Translations under genes and position numbers: made by a program
Part shown: positions 1 through 5,120 of the stretch, piece by piece
Layout: each line of letters opens with the position of its first letter
Numbering within the stretch: the stretch's first letter is position 1
Source: an uncultured Thiotrichaceae bacterium
Lineage (GTDB): Bacteria > Pseudomonadota > Gammaproteobacteria > Thiotrichales > Thiotrichaceae
Assembly: GCA_902727945.1 (NCBI GenBank)
Contig: CACVAV010000217.1
Coordinates: forward strand, 1 to 5,560
DNA: 5,560 nt
Reading direction: 5' to 3'
Notes under the pieces: model-generated
What the model saw: the letters and a program-made list of their open reading frames with translations, nothing else
Databases searched by the model: none
Told to the model about the DNA's origin: nothing

Positions 1-536
1 AGCGCCAGATAGTCGCGAATCCGTTCCGGCGGTACACCAAATTTTTCTTTCACACCCTCAATATCGGAGTAAGTGTTGCTCATGGTGTTTATCAGGTGCA
101 CCTCTTCGGTGACCAGTTGTGCCATGTCTTTATCACCGGTGGAGATGATAACCTTGCCATCATACAAGGTGGCCATGGTACCGATTACATCGTCTGCTTC
201 AACATCGGGCACAATCAACAGGGGATAACCTTGCGCACGAATAATGTCCAGTAGCGGTTCGATCTGACTGCGTAGTTCATCGGGCATGGAAGGGCGGTTG
301 GCTTTATATTCCGGATACATATCATCACGGAAAGTTTTACCGGGGGCATCAAAAATCACCACCATGTGTTCTGGTTTGTAATCTTTACGCAGCCGGTCGA
401 GCATATTTAACACGCCGTGCATGGCACCGGTGGGTTCGCCTTTTGAGCTGGTGAGCGGTGGCAGAGCGTGGAAAGCACGGAACAGATACGATGAACCATC
501 GACAAGAATCAGTGGGGAAGATGAGGCAGTGGGCAT
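1..536 (-). CDS. polA: DNA polymerase I, N-terminal 5'-3' exonuclease domain (partial; runs off the left edge)
   Basis: Reading from the ATG at 536-534 gives 178 codons with no stop up to the window edge, so the remainder of the nuclease domain and the Klenow part lie outside. The protein acts in the cytoplasm, removing RNA primers and filling gaps in lagging-strand synthesis and excision repair. The visible part is the flap-nuclease (FEN/5'-3' exonuclease) fold. Near its start is LILVDGSSYLFRAFHALPPL, with metal-binding Asp13. It is followed by GEPTGAMHGVLNML (33-46), Asp63 in VIFDAPGKTFRDD, Glu113-Ala-Asp115-Asp116 in VEADDVIGT, and Asp135/Asp137 in STGDKDMAQLV. These match the E. coli PolA metal ligands as I recall them, with about three residues missing between the last two motifs. 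All expected acidic residues are present, so the nuclease should be active. No good Shine-Dalgarno precedes the ATG, but no alternative start lies close upstream and residue numbering matches E. coli from the first methionine. The family identification is very secure. Confidence 0.97.
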   Translation of the reverse strand, partial: MPTASSSPLILVDGSSYLFRAFHALPPLTSSKGEPTGAMHGVLNMLDRLRKDYKPEHMVVIFDAPGKTFRDDMYPEYKANRPSMPDELRSQIEPLLDIIRAQGYPLLIVPDVEADDVIGTMATLYDGKVIISTGDKDMAQLVTEEVHLINTMSNTYSDIEGVKEKFGVPPERIRDYLA

Positions 537-568
537 GAGGCTGAACCGTATTATGCGAAAGAATTCTG

Positions 569-598
569 ATTATACGGTAGGAGCTTTTAGGTTACGAA
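569..598 (-). promoter_or_regulatory. Putative polA promoter
   Basis: On the minus strand a perfect -10 hexamer TATAAT (574-569) lies 18 bp downstream of a weak -35 candidate TTCGTA (598-593, 3 of 6 consensus positions). Transcription would start near 562 and give a leader of about 25 nt before the polA ATG at 536. The -10 is convincing; the -35 is not, so the promoter may be weak or helped by an activator. Confidence 0.45.
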
Positions 599-611
599 TG
601 AAGTTGGCGGG

Positions 612-644
612 AATCAGGATCTACCTTGAAAGAAGATCCTGATT
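612..644. repeat. Perfect 10-bp inverted repeat between polA and the M23-like gene
   Basis: AATCAGGATC (612-621) and GATCCTGATT (635-644) are perfect inverted copies around a 13-nt loop. On the minus strand the dyad lies after the stop of the M23-like gene and just upstream of the putative polA promoter. Neither side has a T-run, so it is not a standard intrinsic terminator. It may be a transcript-end stem, a regulator site for polA, or chance. A short perfect palindrome, GGTCATGACC (653-662), sits beside it. Confidence 0.5.
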
Positions 645-700
645 AATTACCAGGTCATGACCAGGCCTGAAACCTGATCATTATTATCAAGGGGGTGAGT

Positions 701-1258
701 TTAATGCCCGGCAGCTTTTTCAATCTGTGGAGCTTGTTTGTCGGTAGACTGGTATTCCGTGAGAAATTTATTCGGGTCAACGTAAAACACACGTTCAAAC
801 CAGAATGGTTTTTCAGGTTCCCACTCTGCTACCTGAGGTGGTAGGGAACGGATGGAATAATACAGATTAGCAGGGCGTGTATCCGCTGTTGCCGGAACAC
901 CTACCGTACCAATTTTTTCGCCTGTTTTCAGCCATGAACCCGGAGAGACCCCAACAGTATCTAAATTAGCATAATGATGAATTCGCCATTTTGAGCCTAA
1001 GACAAAGACAGAGTTGTCACCTTTGGGGTCATTTTCACGGTATACCACCCAGCCACTGGTGGTCGCCTCGACTGGTGTACCTTTACGTGCAAAGATATTG
1101 ATACCTTTTTGTGCATTTTGGCCGCCTACATACCAGAACGATGCTGGATTCCAATCGTAGGACTTGGCACCTTCAACAGGTACGTGCCTGTCTTCGGGTA
1201 TCCAGTATCCCATCATGAAAATGGTAAGGGCGCCAAGAAATAGTAATGGTTTTTCCAT
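701..1258 (-). CDS. Degenerate M23/LytM-fold protein, predicted catalytically inactive, exported or membrane-anchored
   Basis: This is a 185-residue protein. Residues 4-20 are a hydrophobic signal or anchor segment with no lipobox cysteine, so the domain should face the periplasm. Residues about 42-140 have the layout of the M23 (lysostaphin/LytM) endopeptidase core: KGINIFARKGTPVEA (51-65), LGSKWRIHHYANLD (87-100), GEKIGTVG (113-120) and NLYYSIRSL (131-139). Active relatives read H-x-G-x-D, Y-A-H-L and H-L-H at these places; here they are Q50-K-G-I-N54, Y-A-N98-L and N131-L-Y133. All canonical zinc and catalytic positions are therefore changed while the scaffold is intact. A non-enzymatic role is likely, as for the inactive LytM proteins EnvC and NlpD that activate amidases, but no amidase gene is visible here. 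Start: ATG at 1258 with an AGGG-type Shine-Dalgarno 8 nt upstream. The C-terminal tail (about 160-185) is unassigned. The fold call is fairly sure; the role is inferred. Confidence 0.85.
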   Translation of the reverse strand: MEKPLLFLGALTIFMMGYWIPEDRHVPVEGAKSYDWNPASFWYVGGQNAQKGINIFARKGTPVEATTSGWVVYRENDPKGDNSVFVLGSKWRIHHYANLDTVGVSPGSWLKTGEKIGTVGVPATADTRPANLYYSIRSLPPQVAEWEPEKPFWFERVFYVDPNKFLTEYQSTDKQAPQIEKAAGH

Positions 1259-1333
1259 TTTGTTGGCCCTGTATGTTTTTACTTACTTAGCTTTGATGTT
1301 ATTTCGAACAAAAAGTTCAGGTGTTTAGTGGTA

Positions 1334-1362
1334 AATATCCCACAAACCAGAATGAAAGTTAA
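1334..1362 (-). promoter_or_regulatory. Possible promoter of the M23-like gene
   Basis: On the minus strand TTAACT (1362-1357, 4 of 6 to TTGACA) and GATATT (1339-1334, 4 of 6 to TATAAT) are separated by an ideal 17 bp. Transcription would begin near 1327 and leave a leader of about 68 nt. The -35 overlaps a perfect 12-bp palindrome, GTTAAATTTAAC (1358-1369), that abuts the hairpin at 1370. Hexamer matches are modest and the region is AT-rich, so this is tentative. Confidence 0.28.
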
Positions 1363-1369
1363 ATTTAAC

Positions 1370-1408
1370 AGATAATCAGTAATTTTTAAATAAAATTGCT
1401 GATTATCT
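1370..1408 (-). terminator. 17-bp hairpin after the metallopeptidase gene, probable terminator
   Basis: Bases 1370-1386 pair with 1392-1408 around a 5-nt loop. The outer arm is AGATAATCAG against CTGATTATCT, the inner arm AATTTT against AAAATT, joined by one T/G mismatch that is a wobble pair when read as plus-strand RNA. The hairpin starts about 20 nt beyond the stop codon of the 1429-2262 gene, a typical place for a terminator. The downstream minus-strand sequence (TGTTAAATTT) is only moderately U-rich and the stem is AT-rich. Termination may be partial, or the stem may protect the transcript end. Confidence 0.5.
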
Positions 1409-1428
1409 TACCTGTCATTGATTGAACT

Positions 1429-2262
1429 CTATTCGGGTTTTTTTAGTAATTGTTGTATTTTGACAACCACATTTCGGTAGCTTTCAGGCGTGTTTTTATA
1501 CCAATCAGCCAGGTATTTTTCCATCGTGTTGATACCTGTGTCTTCACCAAGATTTAAATAGTTCATAGCAGCCCAGCTTTCAGGGTTTTTTTCAAATATT
1601 TCCAGCAAGGCAGTGGCCATTTTTTCATTAAGATGCCTGTTCTGAGCATAGGGATCCCTTTCCAGCACACCTCGTTGTTGCTGGTACCATTCATTAACAG
1701 GAGATGACAGATGACGGTGCTTTTCCTGCAGCATACCGTCAACATAGCGCTGCAGGTCTGCGGAGTAAGCTTTCCAGTTTGGATAAGGCGGGGCTTCCTG
1801 CCAATGTTTAGCCATTTGTTTGAGTGTAAATAAGCTGAAAGCTTCACACAGTGATTCTTCAAACCACTGTTGCTGCGTAATATTGTTTGGCGCCAGATCA
1901 TAATTGGAGAGCAGGTGGCACACTTCGTGAGAATATTGGTATGACAGTTGTGACCAGTAACGGCCTTTCACATCCAGCAGGACAATATATTCACCATTTT
2001 GTCCACGCTTATATAGAGAAATAGGGCCTTTGGGGGCGTTTCTCACAATAATATTGTCCAGCGTCCGGCCCCCGATATAAGGGGAGATAACGGTTCCGAC
2101 GGAGTTCAGTACTGCCTGAACATCCTTAGGATTGGCGCCACCCCATTCTGACTCTACAGAAACGTTGAATGAGGGTGCAAATGTTATGCCTGATAAAGGC
2201 AGTAATAATAGAGCAAAAAATAGACTGAATCTCAAAGTATATGGCTTAAACATGGTTTTCAT
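1429..2262 (-). CDS. Predicted exported zinc metallopeptidase (gluzincin-type HExxH-x18-E)
   Basis: The protein has 277 residues from the ATG at 2262. An adjacent in-frame GTG (2265) and another ATG (2253) are alternative starts, and no strong Shine-Dalgarno decides between them. Residues about 11-29 form a signal peptide: a basic start, a Leu/Phe-rich core, then ...GITFA with likely cleavage after Ala. There is no lipobox cysteine, so the product should be periplasmic or secreted. The key motif is HEVCH (112-116), followed after exactly 18 residues by Glu135 in WFEESLCEAFSLF; Glu136 is the alternative. This matches the HExxH-x18-E spacing of gluzincins (M1-like, peptidase MA clan), where the two His and the distal Glu bind zinc and the first Glu activates water. 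The rest is rich in Trp, Tyr and Gln and I recognise no named family in it. Substrate is unknown. A hairpin separates it from the M23-like gene downstream. Zinc binding is well supported; proteolysis is inferred. Confidence 0.85.
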   Translation of the reverse strand: MKTMFKPYTLRFSLFFALLLLPLSGITFAPSFNVSVESEWGGANPKDVQAVLNSVGTVISPYIGGRTLDNIIVRNAPKGPISLYKRGQNGEYIVLLDVKGRYWSQLSYQYSHEVCHLLSNYDLAPNNITQQQWFEESLCEAFSLFTLKQMAKHWQEAPPYPNWKAYSADLQRYVDGMLQEKHRHLSSPVNEWYQQQRGVLERDPYAQNRHLNEKMATALLEIFEKNPESWAAMNYLNLGEDTGINTMEKYLADWYKNTPESYRNVVVKIQQLLKKPE

Positions 2263-2352
2263 CACACTTAGAATTTTAGCTATTGATAACAGGAAGCTGA
2301 GGCATGCTAAAGCAAGGGAAAGACTGAACAGCTAAAATAGCGGAGCATCGGT

Positions 2353-2378
2353 ATTATAAGTATTTTATTGGCTATCAA
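2353..2378 (-). promoter_or_regulatory. Putative promoter of the metallopeptidase gene
   Basis: On the minus strand there is a perfect TATAAT (2358-2353) and, upstream, TTGATA (2378-2373, 5 of 6 to TTGACA). The spacer is only 14 bp, shorter than the usual 16-18, so either the -35 is not used or the promoter depends on an activator. Transcription from about 2346 would give a leader of about 84 nt, which contains the 9-bp inverted repeat 2273-2281/2330-2338. Confidence 0.4.
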
Positions 2379-2452
2379 TTTAATAGTTTAGCGATCAGTG
2401 GCATTTAGCGTTACTCTTAGACCTTAAGAATTAGCTGTAGGTTAAATATTCG

Positions 2453-2504
2453 TCAAAAATAATCAAATAAACTATAGTATCTGGAGTTGTTCTGATTATT
2501 TTGA
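2453..2504. repeat. Imperfect dyad upstream of the DUF1800 operon
   Basis: TCAAAAATAATCA (2453-2465) and TGATTATTTTGA (2493-2504) are inverted copies that differ only by one extra A in the left arm; 27 nt separate them. The dyad is about 50-100 bp upstream of the putative operon promoter at 2554-2559, where an activator or repressor could bind. The arms are AT-rich, so a chance origin is possible. Confidence 0.4.
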
Positions 2505-2553
2505 TGATCTGAGGGTAAAATCGGCCAAAACTGTGGGGGCGCTTCTTTTCAGC

Positions 2554-2559
2554 TATACT
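2554..2559 (+). promoter_or_regulatory. Putative -10 element of the DUF1800-DUF1501 operon
   Basis: TATACT matches the sigma70 -10 at 5 of 6 positions. Transcription from about 2566 would leave a leader of about 34 nt before the DUF1800 ATG. At the expected -35 position (2531-2536) stands CTGTGG, a poor match, so the promoter may need an activator or an alternative sigma factor. Confidence 0.35.
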
Positions 2560-2599
2560 CATTAGCTGGTAAGCAGTCGAGGGTAGCCGGGTAAAAATT

Positions 2600-3901
2600 A
2601 TGAAAAATTTAGATTTTGTAGAAGCTCGTCACTTGATATCCCGTACTGGTTTTGGTGCAGAATGGGATGAAATCAAGCGATTAGAGAATATGCCAAGGGA
2701 TAGGGCGATTGATTTTCTGATGAATCGACGTGATACAACCCTGCCCGCTGTTCCGGATTTCTCACGCTGGAAGAAGATGAGTGCGCTAAACAAAGATATG
2801 CGCAGAAGAAGAATGGTGATGAGAATTGCTAAGGGTGAAGGCGTGAAGCTGCAAAATTGGTGGCTAAAGCATATGCTGGAAACACAAAGCCCGTTTCTGG
2901 AACGCATGACATTGTTTTGGCATAATTATTTCCCCTCCTCGATTAAAAAAACCAAACTTCCTTCACTGCTCATCAATCAGAACCGCTTGTTACGCAAACA
3001 TGCGTTGGGTAATTTTAGCCTGATGTTGCACAGCGTTGCCAAAGATCCGGCTATGTTGCTCTATCTGGATGGTTATAAGAATACTAAAGACGCGGTGAAT
3101 GAGAATTTTGCCCGTGAGTTGCTTGAGCTATTCACTTTGGGACGGCGGTATTTTTCTGAGCGCGATGTACAGGAAGCGGCACGAGCGTTCACGGGGTGGG
3201 GAATTCATCCGCACAGTGGTCAGTTTTTCTTTGACCGGAAGGTACATGATACTGGTGTTAAAACCTTTATGGGTAAGCGGGGCAACTTTAACGGTCATCA
3301 GATTATTAATATTCTGCTGAAACATCCCAGAACGGCTGAAACAGTGGCCGAGAAGCTTTGGAGTGAGTTTATTAACAGCTCCCGGCCACACCCGTCGGTT
3401 GTAAAACATTGGGCGCACATCCTGCGCTCATCAAATTATAATATTGCTATTTTAATGAAAGCCATTCTGAAAAGTCCTCACTTCTGGCATCATCAAAATC
3501 GGGGTAACCTGGTTAAGTCACCGGTAGAGCTGGCGGTGGGTACGCTGCGCAGCCTGCCGTACACCTTGCCTCGTGATAATCTTGCGCACACATTAGTCAA
3601 TCTGGGGCAGGGTTTGTTTGAACCACAGACAGTTAAAGGCTGGGAAGGAGGAAATGAATGGATCAGTACACAGTTCCTCATGCGGCGTATCTCATTGCTG
3701 ACTAACCTTACACGCGGCAATCTGAACACAGTTCGCCGCAAGAGTGGTATTGAACTAAAGTTACCCGATGTCAGCGAAGCGGAGTTACAGAATTGGCTTT
3801 TGGCTGTTAAGCCGGTTAAACCTGCATCTGCGCCCATTGCGGATGGCAAGCAACGTTTTGTCAGATTTCTGGTGTTGGATCCGGCTTACCAGGTTACATA
3901 G
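2600..3901 (+). CDS. DUF1800 family protein (first gene of a DUF1800-DUF1501 operon)
   Basis: This 433-residue protein carries the hallmarks of DUF1800 along its whole length. In order: ARHLISRTGFGA (9-20); NWWLKHML...SPFLERMTLFWHNYF (86-111); the signature NENFARELLELFTLG (167-181), preceded by AMLLYLDGYKNTK; DVQEAARAFTGW (189-200); FDRKVHDTGVKTFMG (211-225); VKSPVELAVGTLRSL (305-319); and EPQTVKGWEGGNEWI (341-355). It ends in LDPAYQ, the usual family terminus. The family is largely helical and has no established biochemical activity. It is typically encoded beside DUF1501, as here. The protein begins directly with the conserved domain: no signal peptide, lipobox or membrane segment is visible. 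A basic stretch (KKMSALNKDMRRRRMVMR, about 58-75) precedes the Trp-rich motif. The only Shine-Dalgarno candidate is a weak GGGT 7 nt before the ATG, but the family alignment supports this start. Family assignment is very secure; function is unknown. Confidence 0.95.
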   Translation: MKNLDFVEARHLISRTGFGAEWDEIKRLENMPRDRAIDFLMNRRDTTLPAVPDFSRWKKMSALNKDMRRRRMVMRIAKGEGVKLQNWWLKHMLETQSPFLERMTLFWHNYFPSSIKKTKLPSLLINQNRLLRKHALGNFSLMLHSVAKDPAMLLYLDGYKNTKDAVNENFARELLELFTLGRRYFSERDVQEAARAFTGWGIHPHSGQFFFDRKVHDTGVKTFMGKRGNFNGHQIINILLKHPRTAETVAEKLWSEFINSSRPHPSVVKHWAHILRSSNYNIAILMKAILKSPHFWHHQNRGNLVKSPVELAVGTLRSLPYTLPRDNLAHTLVNLGQGLFEPQTVKGWEGGNEWISTQFLMRRISLLTNLTRGNLNTVRRKSGIELKLPDVSEAELQNWLLAVKPVKPASAPIADGKQRFVRFLVLDPAYQVT

Positions 3902-3904
3902 GGA
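3900..3904 (+). promoter_or_regulatory. Ribosome binding site of the DUF1501 gene, overlapping the DUF1800 stop
   Basis: AGGGA (3900-3904) begins inside the TAG stop codon (3899-3901) of DUF1800 and ends 9 nt before the ATG at 3914. This layout is typical of translational coupling, and supports co-expression in a fixed ratio. Confidence 0.65.
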
Positions 3905-3913
3905 ATATTAGTC

Positions 3914-5068
3914 ATGATGAATCGAAGAGATTTTATGCACCTTACCGGTGCAGCAGCGGTGGCGGGTGCGTTTCCTGATATTGCAATGGCGGCAGCTCAG
4001 GCACACCGGCCACGTATTCTTGTACTGGTTGAGCTTAAAGGCGGAAATGATGGTTTTAATACTCTGATTCCTTATGAAGACGCTAATTACTATAAACACC
4101 GTCCTAAAATCGGTATCAGAAAGCAACACTTAATTCCGTTGCAGAATGGTATGGGCATGAATACGGCATTAAAGTCCTTGAAACCCTTCTGGGATCGTGG
4201 CCAGATGGCCTGGATTCAGGGCGTGGGTTACCCACAAGGCGTATTATCGCATTTCCATTCGATGGATATTTGGGAAACAGCAGCTATGCGAGGCGACTCC
4301 ACCACGGGTTGGCTGGCGCGCGTGTTACCCCGTTTTAAAAAAGGTCTGCACGGCATCGCCATTAGCGCGGATCAAAATGCTTTAGGCCCCCTGGCCGGTA
4401 GCCAACTAAATTCAATCTGTATGCAAAGTCCGCGCAGTTTTCTGTCCCACGCTCGTTTTATTCAGGAAGTACCACTGAATCATCAGACAGCAGCATTAGC
4501 TCACGTCACTAAGACTCAGCACCAGTTGGTCGATGTCGGCAAGCAGATCGTGGAGTCCTTGCAGAACCCTAAAGGCCGTGTTCAGCAACGTCTTTCTAAA
4601 GGCGGGTTGGGCCATGGCCTGAAGTCAGTGGCGGAAATGATTGTCAGTGGCCTTGATGCGCCGGTTTATAAAGTGACTCAGGATGGTTTTGATACTCACG
4701 TCGGCCAGAAAGGCCCTCAGGAAAATGCTTTGTATCAACTCGGGCATGGTTTGGCTTCTTTTGCTGAAACGATGAAACAGGCGGGCATGTGGGACAAGGT
4801 GTTGGTGATGACCTATTCCGAGTTTGGCCGCCGGATAGTTGAGAATAAAGGTATGGGAACCGATCATGGAACAGCATCAGCCCAGTTGGTGATGGGCGGG
4901 CGTGTCAATCGTGGCATCTTCGGGAATCATCCGAATCTGGGTCGGCTTGACCAGAATGACAATGTTGCACATACCACCGACTTTCGACAGATGTACGCTA
5001 CTGTGGCCCAGCGCTGGTGGGGGCAGCCTAACCCCTGGAAGGGCCATAGGATTCTGCCTTTCGTTTAA
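3914..5068 (+). CDS. DUF1501 family protein with a twin-arginine signal
   Basis: This 384-residue protein starts with a Tat signal: NRRDFMHLTG (3-12), an Ala/Gly-rich core, and a probable cleavage at AMA-AA near residue 26. It is therefore expected to be exported folded, perhaps with its metal already bound. DUF1501 belongs to the alkaline phosphatase/sulfatase-like superfamily. Visible motifs are VELKGGNDGFNTLIP (39-53), LSHFHSMDIW (111-120), TGWLARVL (131-138), GFDTH (258-262), SEFGRR (302-307), GTDHGT (315-320) and TDFRQMYATV (355-364). The Asp and His residues of GGNDG, FDTH and GTDHG are the likely metal ligands, all retained, so an active metal site is plausible, though no substrate is established. 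It lies 12 nt after DUF1800 in the same operon. A second ATG follows the first immediately (3917). Length fits the family. I see no clear intrinsic terminator after the stop. Family and Tat signal are very secure; enzymatic activity is inferred. Confidence 0.95.
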   Translation: MMNRRDFMHLTGAAAVAGAFPDIAMAAAQAHRPRILVLVELKGGNDGFNTLIPYEDANYYKHRPKIGIRKQHLIPLQNGMGMNTALKSLKPFWDRGQMAWIQGVGYPQGVLSHFHSMDIWETAAMRGDSTTGWLARVLPRFKKGLHGIAISADQNALGPLAGSQLNSICMQSPRSFLSHARFIQEVPLNHQTAALAHVTKTQHQLVDVGKQIVESLQNPKGRVQQRLSKGGLGHGLKSVAEMIVSGLDAPVYKVTQDGFDTHVGQKGPQENALYQLGHGLASFAETMKQAGMWDKVLVMTYSEFGRRIVENKGMGTDHGTASAQLVMGGRVNRGIFGNHPNLGRLDQNDNVAHTTDFRQMYATVAQRWWGQPNPWKGHRILPFV

Positions 5069-5120
5069 TACCTCTTTTTGCTACTCCCTTTATTGCAAAT
5101 AGGGACAGCCAGTCCAGGCA

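Larger units (their letters stand above)
2263..2599. other. Divergent intergenic control region
   Basis: This 337-nt AT-rich stretch separates the minus-strand metallopeptidase gene from the plus-strand DUF1800 operon. I see no credible protein gene in it: open frames that enter it overlap the metallopeptidase gene antisense and resemble no family. It holds promoter-like elements for both directions, a 9-bp inverted repeat (ATTTTAGCT at 2273-2281, AGCTAAAAT at 2330-2338) inside the presumed leader of the metallopeptidase mRNA, and a longer dyad at 2453-2504. No tRNA or recognisable riboswitch was found. Confidence 0.7.

Noticed and set aside
421..642. A plus-strand open frame of 73 codons over the polA start.
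   Set aside because: It overlaps the well-conserved polA N-terminus antisense and shows no recognisable domain.
537..700. A Spot 42-like small RNA beside polA, as in enterobacteria.
   Set aside because: The hairpins lack a terminal U-run and I see no Spot 42-like sequence; the gene order also differs.
2132..2335. A plus-strand open frame of 67 codons overlapping the 5' end of the metallopeptidase gene.
   Set aside because: It is antisense to the signal-peptide region, has no family resemblance, and its end merely runs into AT-rich intergenic DNA.
2521..2599. The sequence GGTAGCCGGGTAA before DUF1800 resembles the 3' part of a GEMM-I c-di-GMP riboswitch.
   Set aside because: The conserved GCAAACC-type segment, the GNRA-like receptor part and the paired P1b/P1a arms are not visible, and the putative leader is too short for the aptamer.
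1429..2600. A defence island or toxin-antitoxin module.
   Set aside because: The genes are an exported metallopeptidase and a DUF1800 protein; no nuclease, antitoxin, helicase or integrase features are present.
5081..5104. Possible terminator between the DUF1501 gene and the right-edge gene (CCCT...AGGG).
   Set aside because: Only four base pairs pair cleanly before mismatches, and the T-run lies before rather than after the stem.
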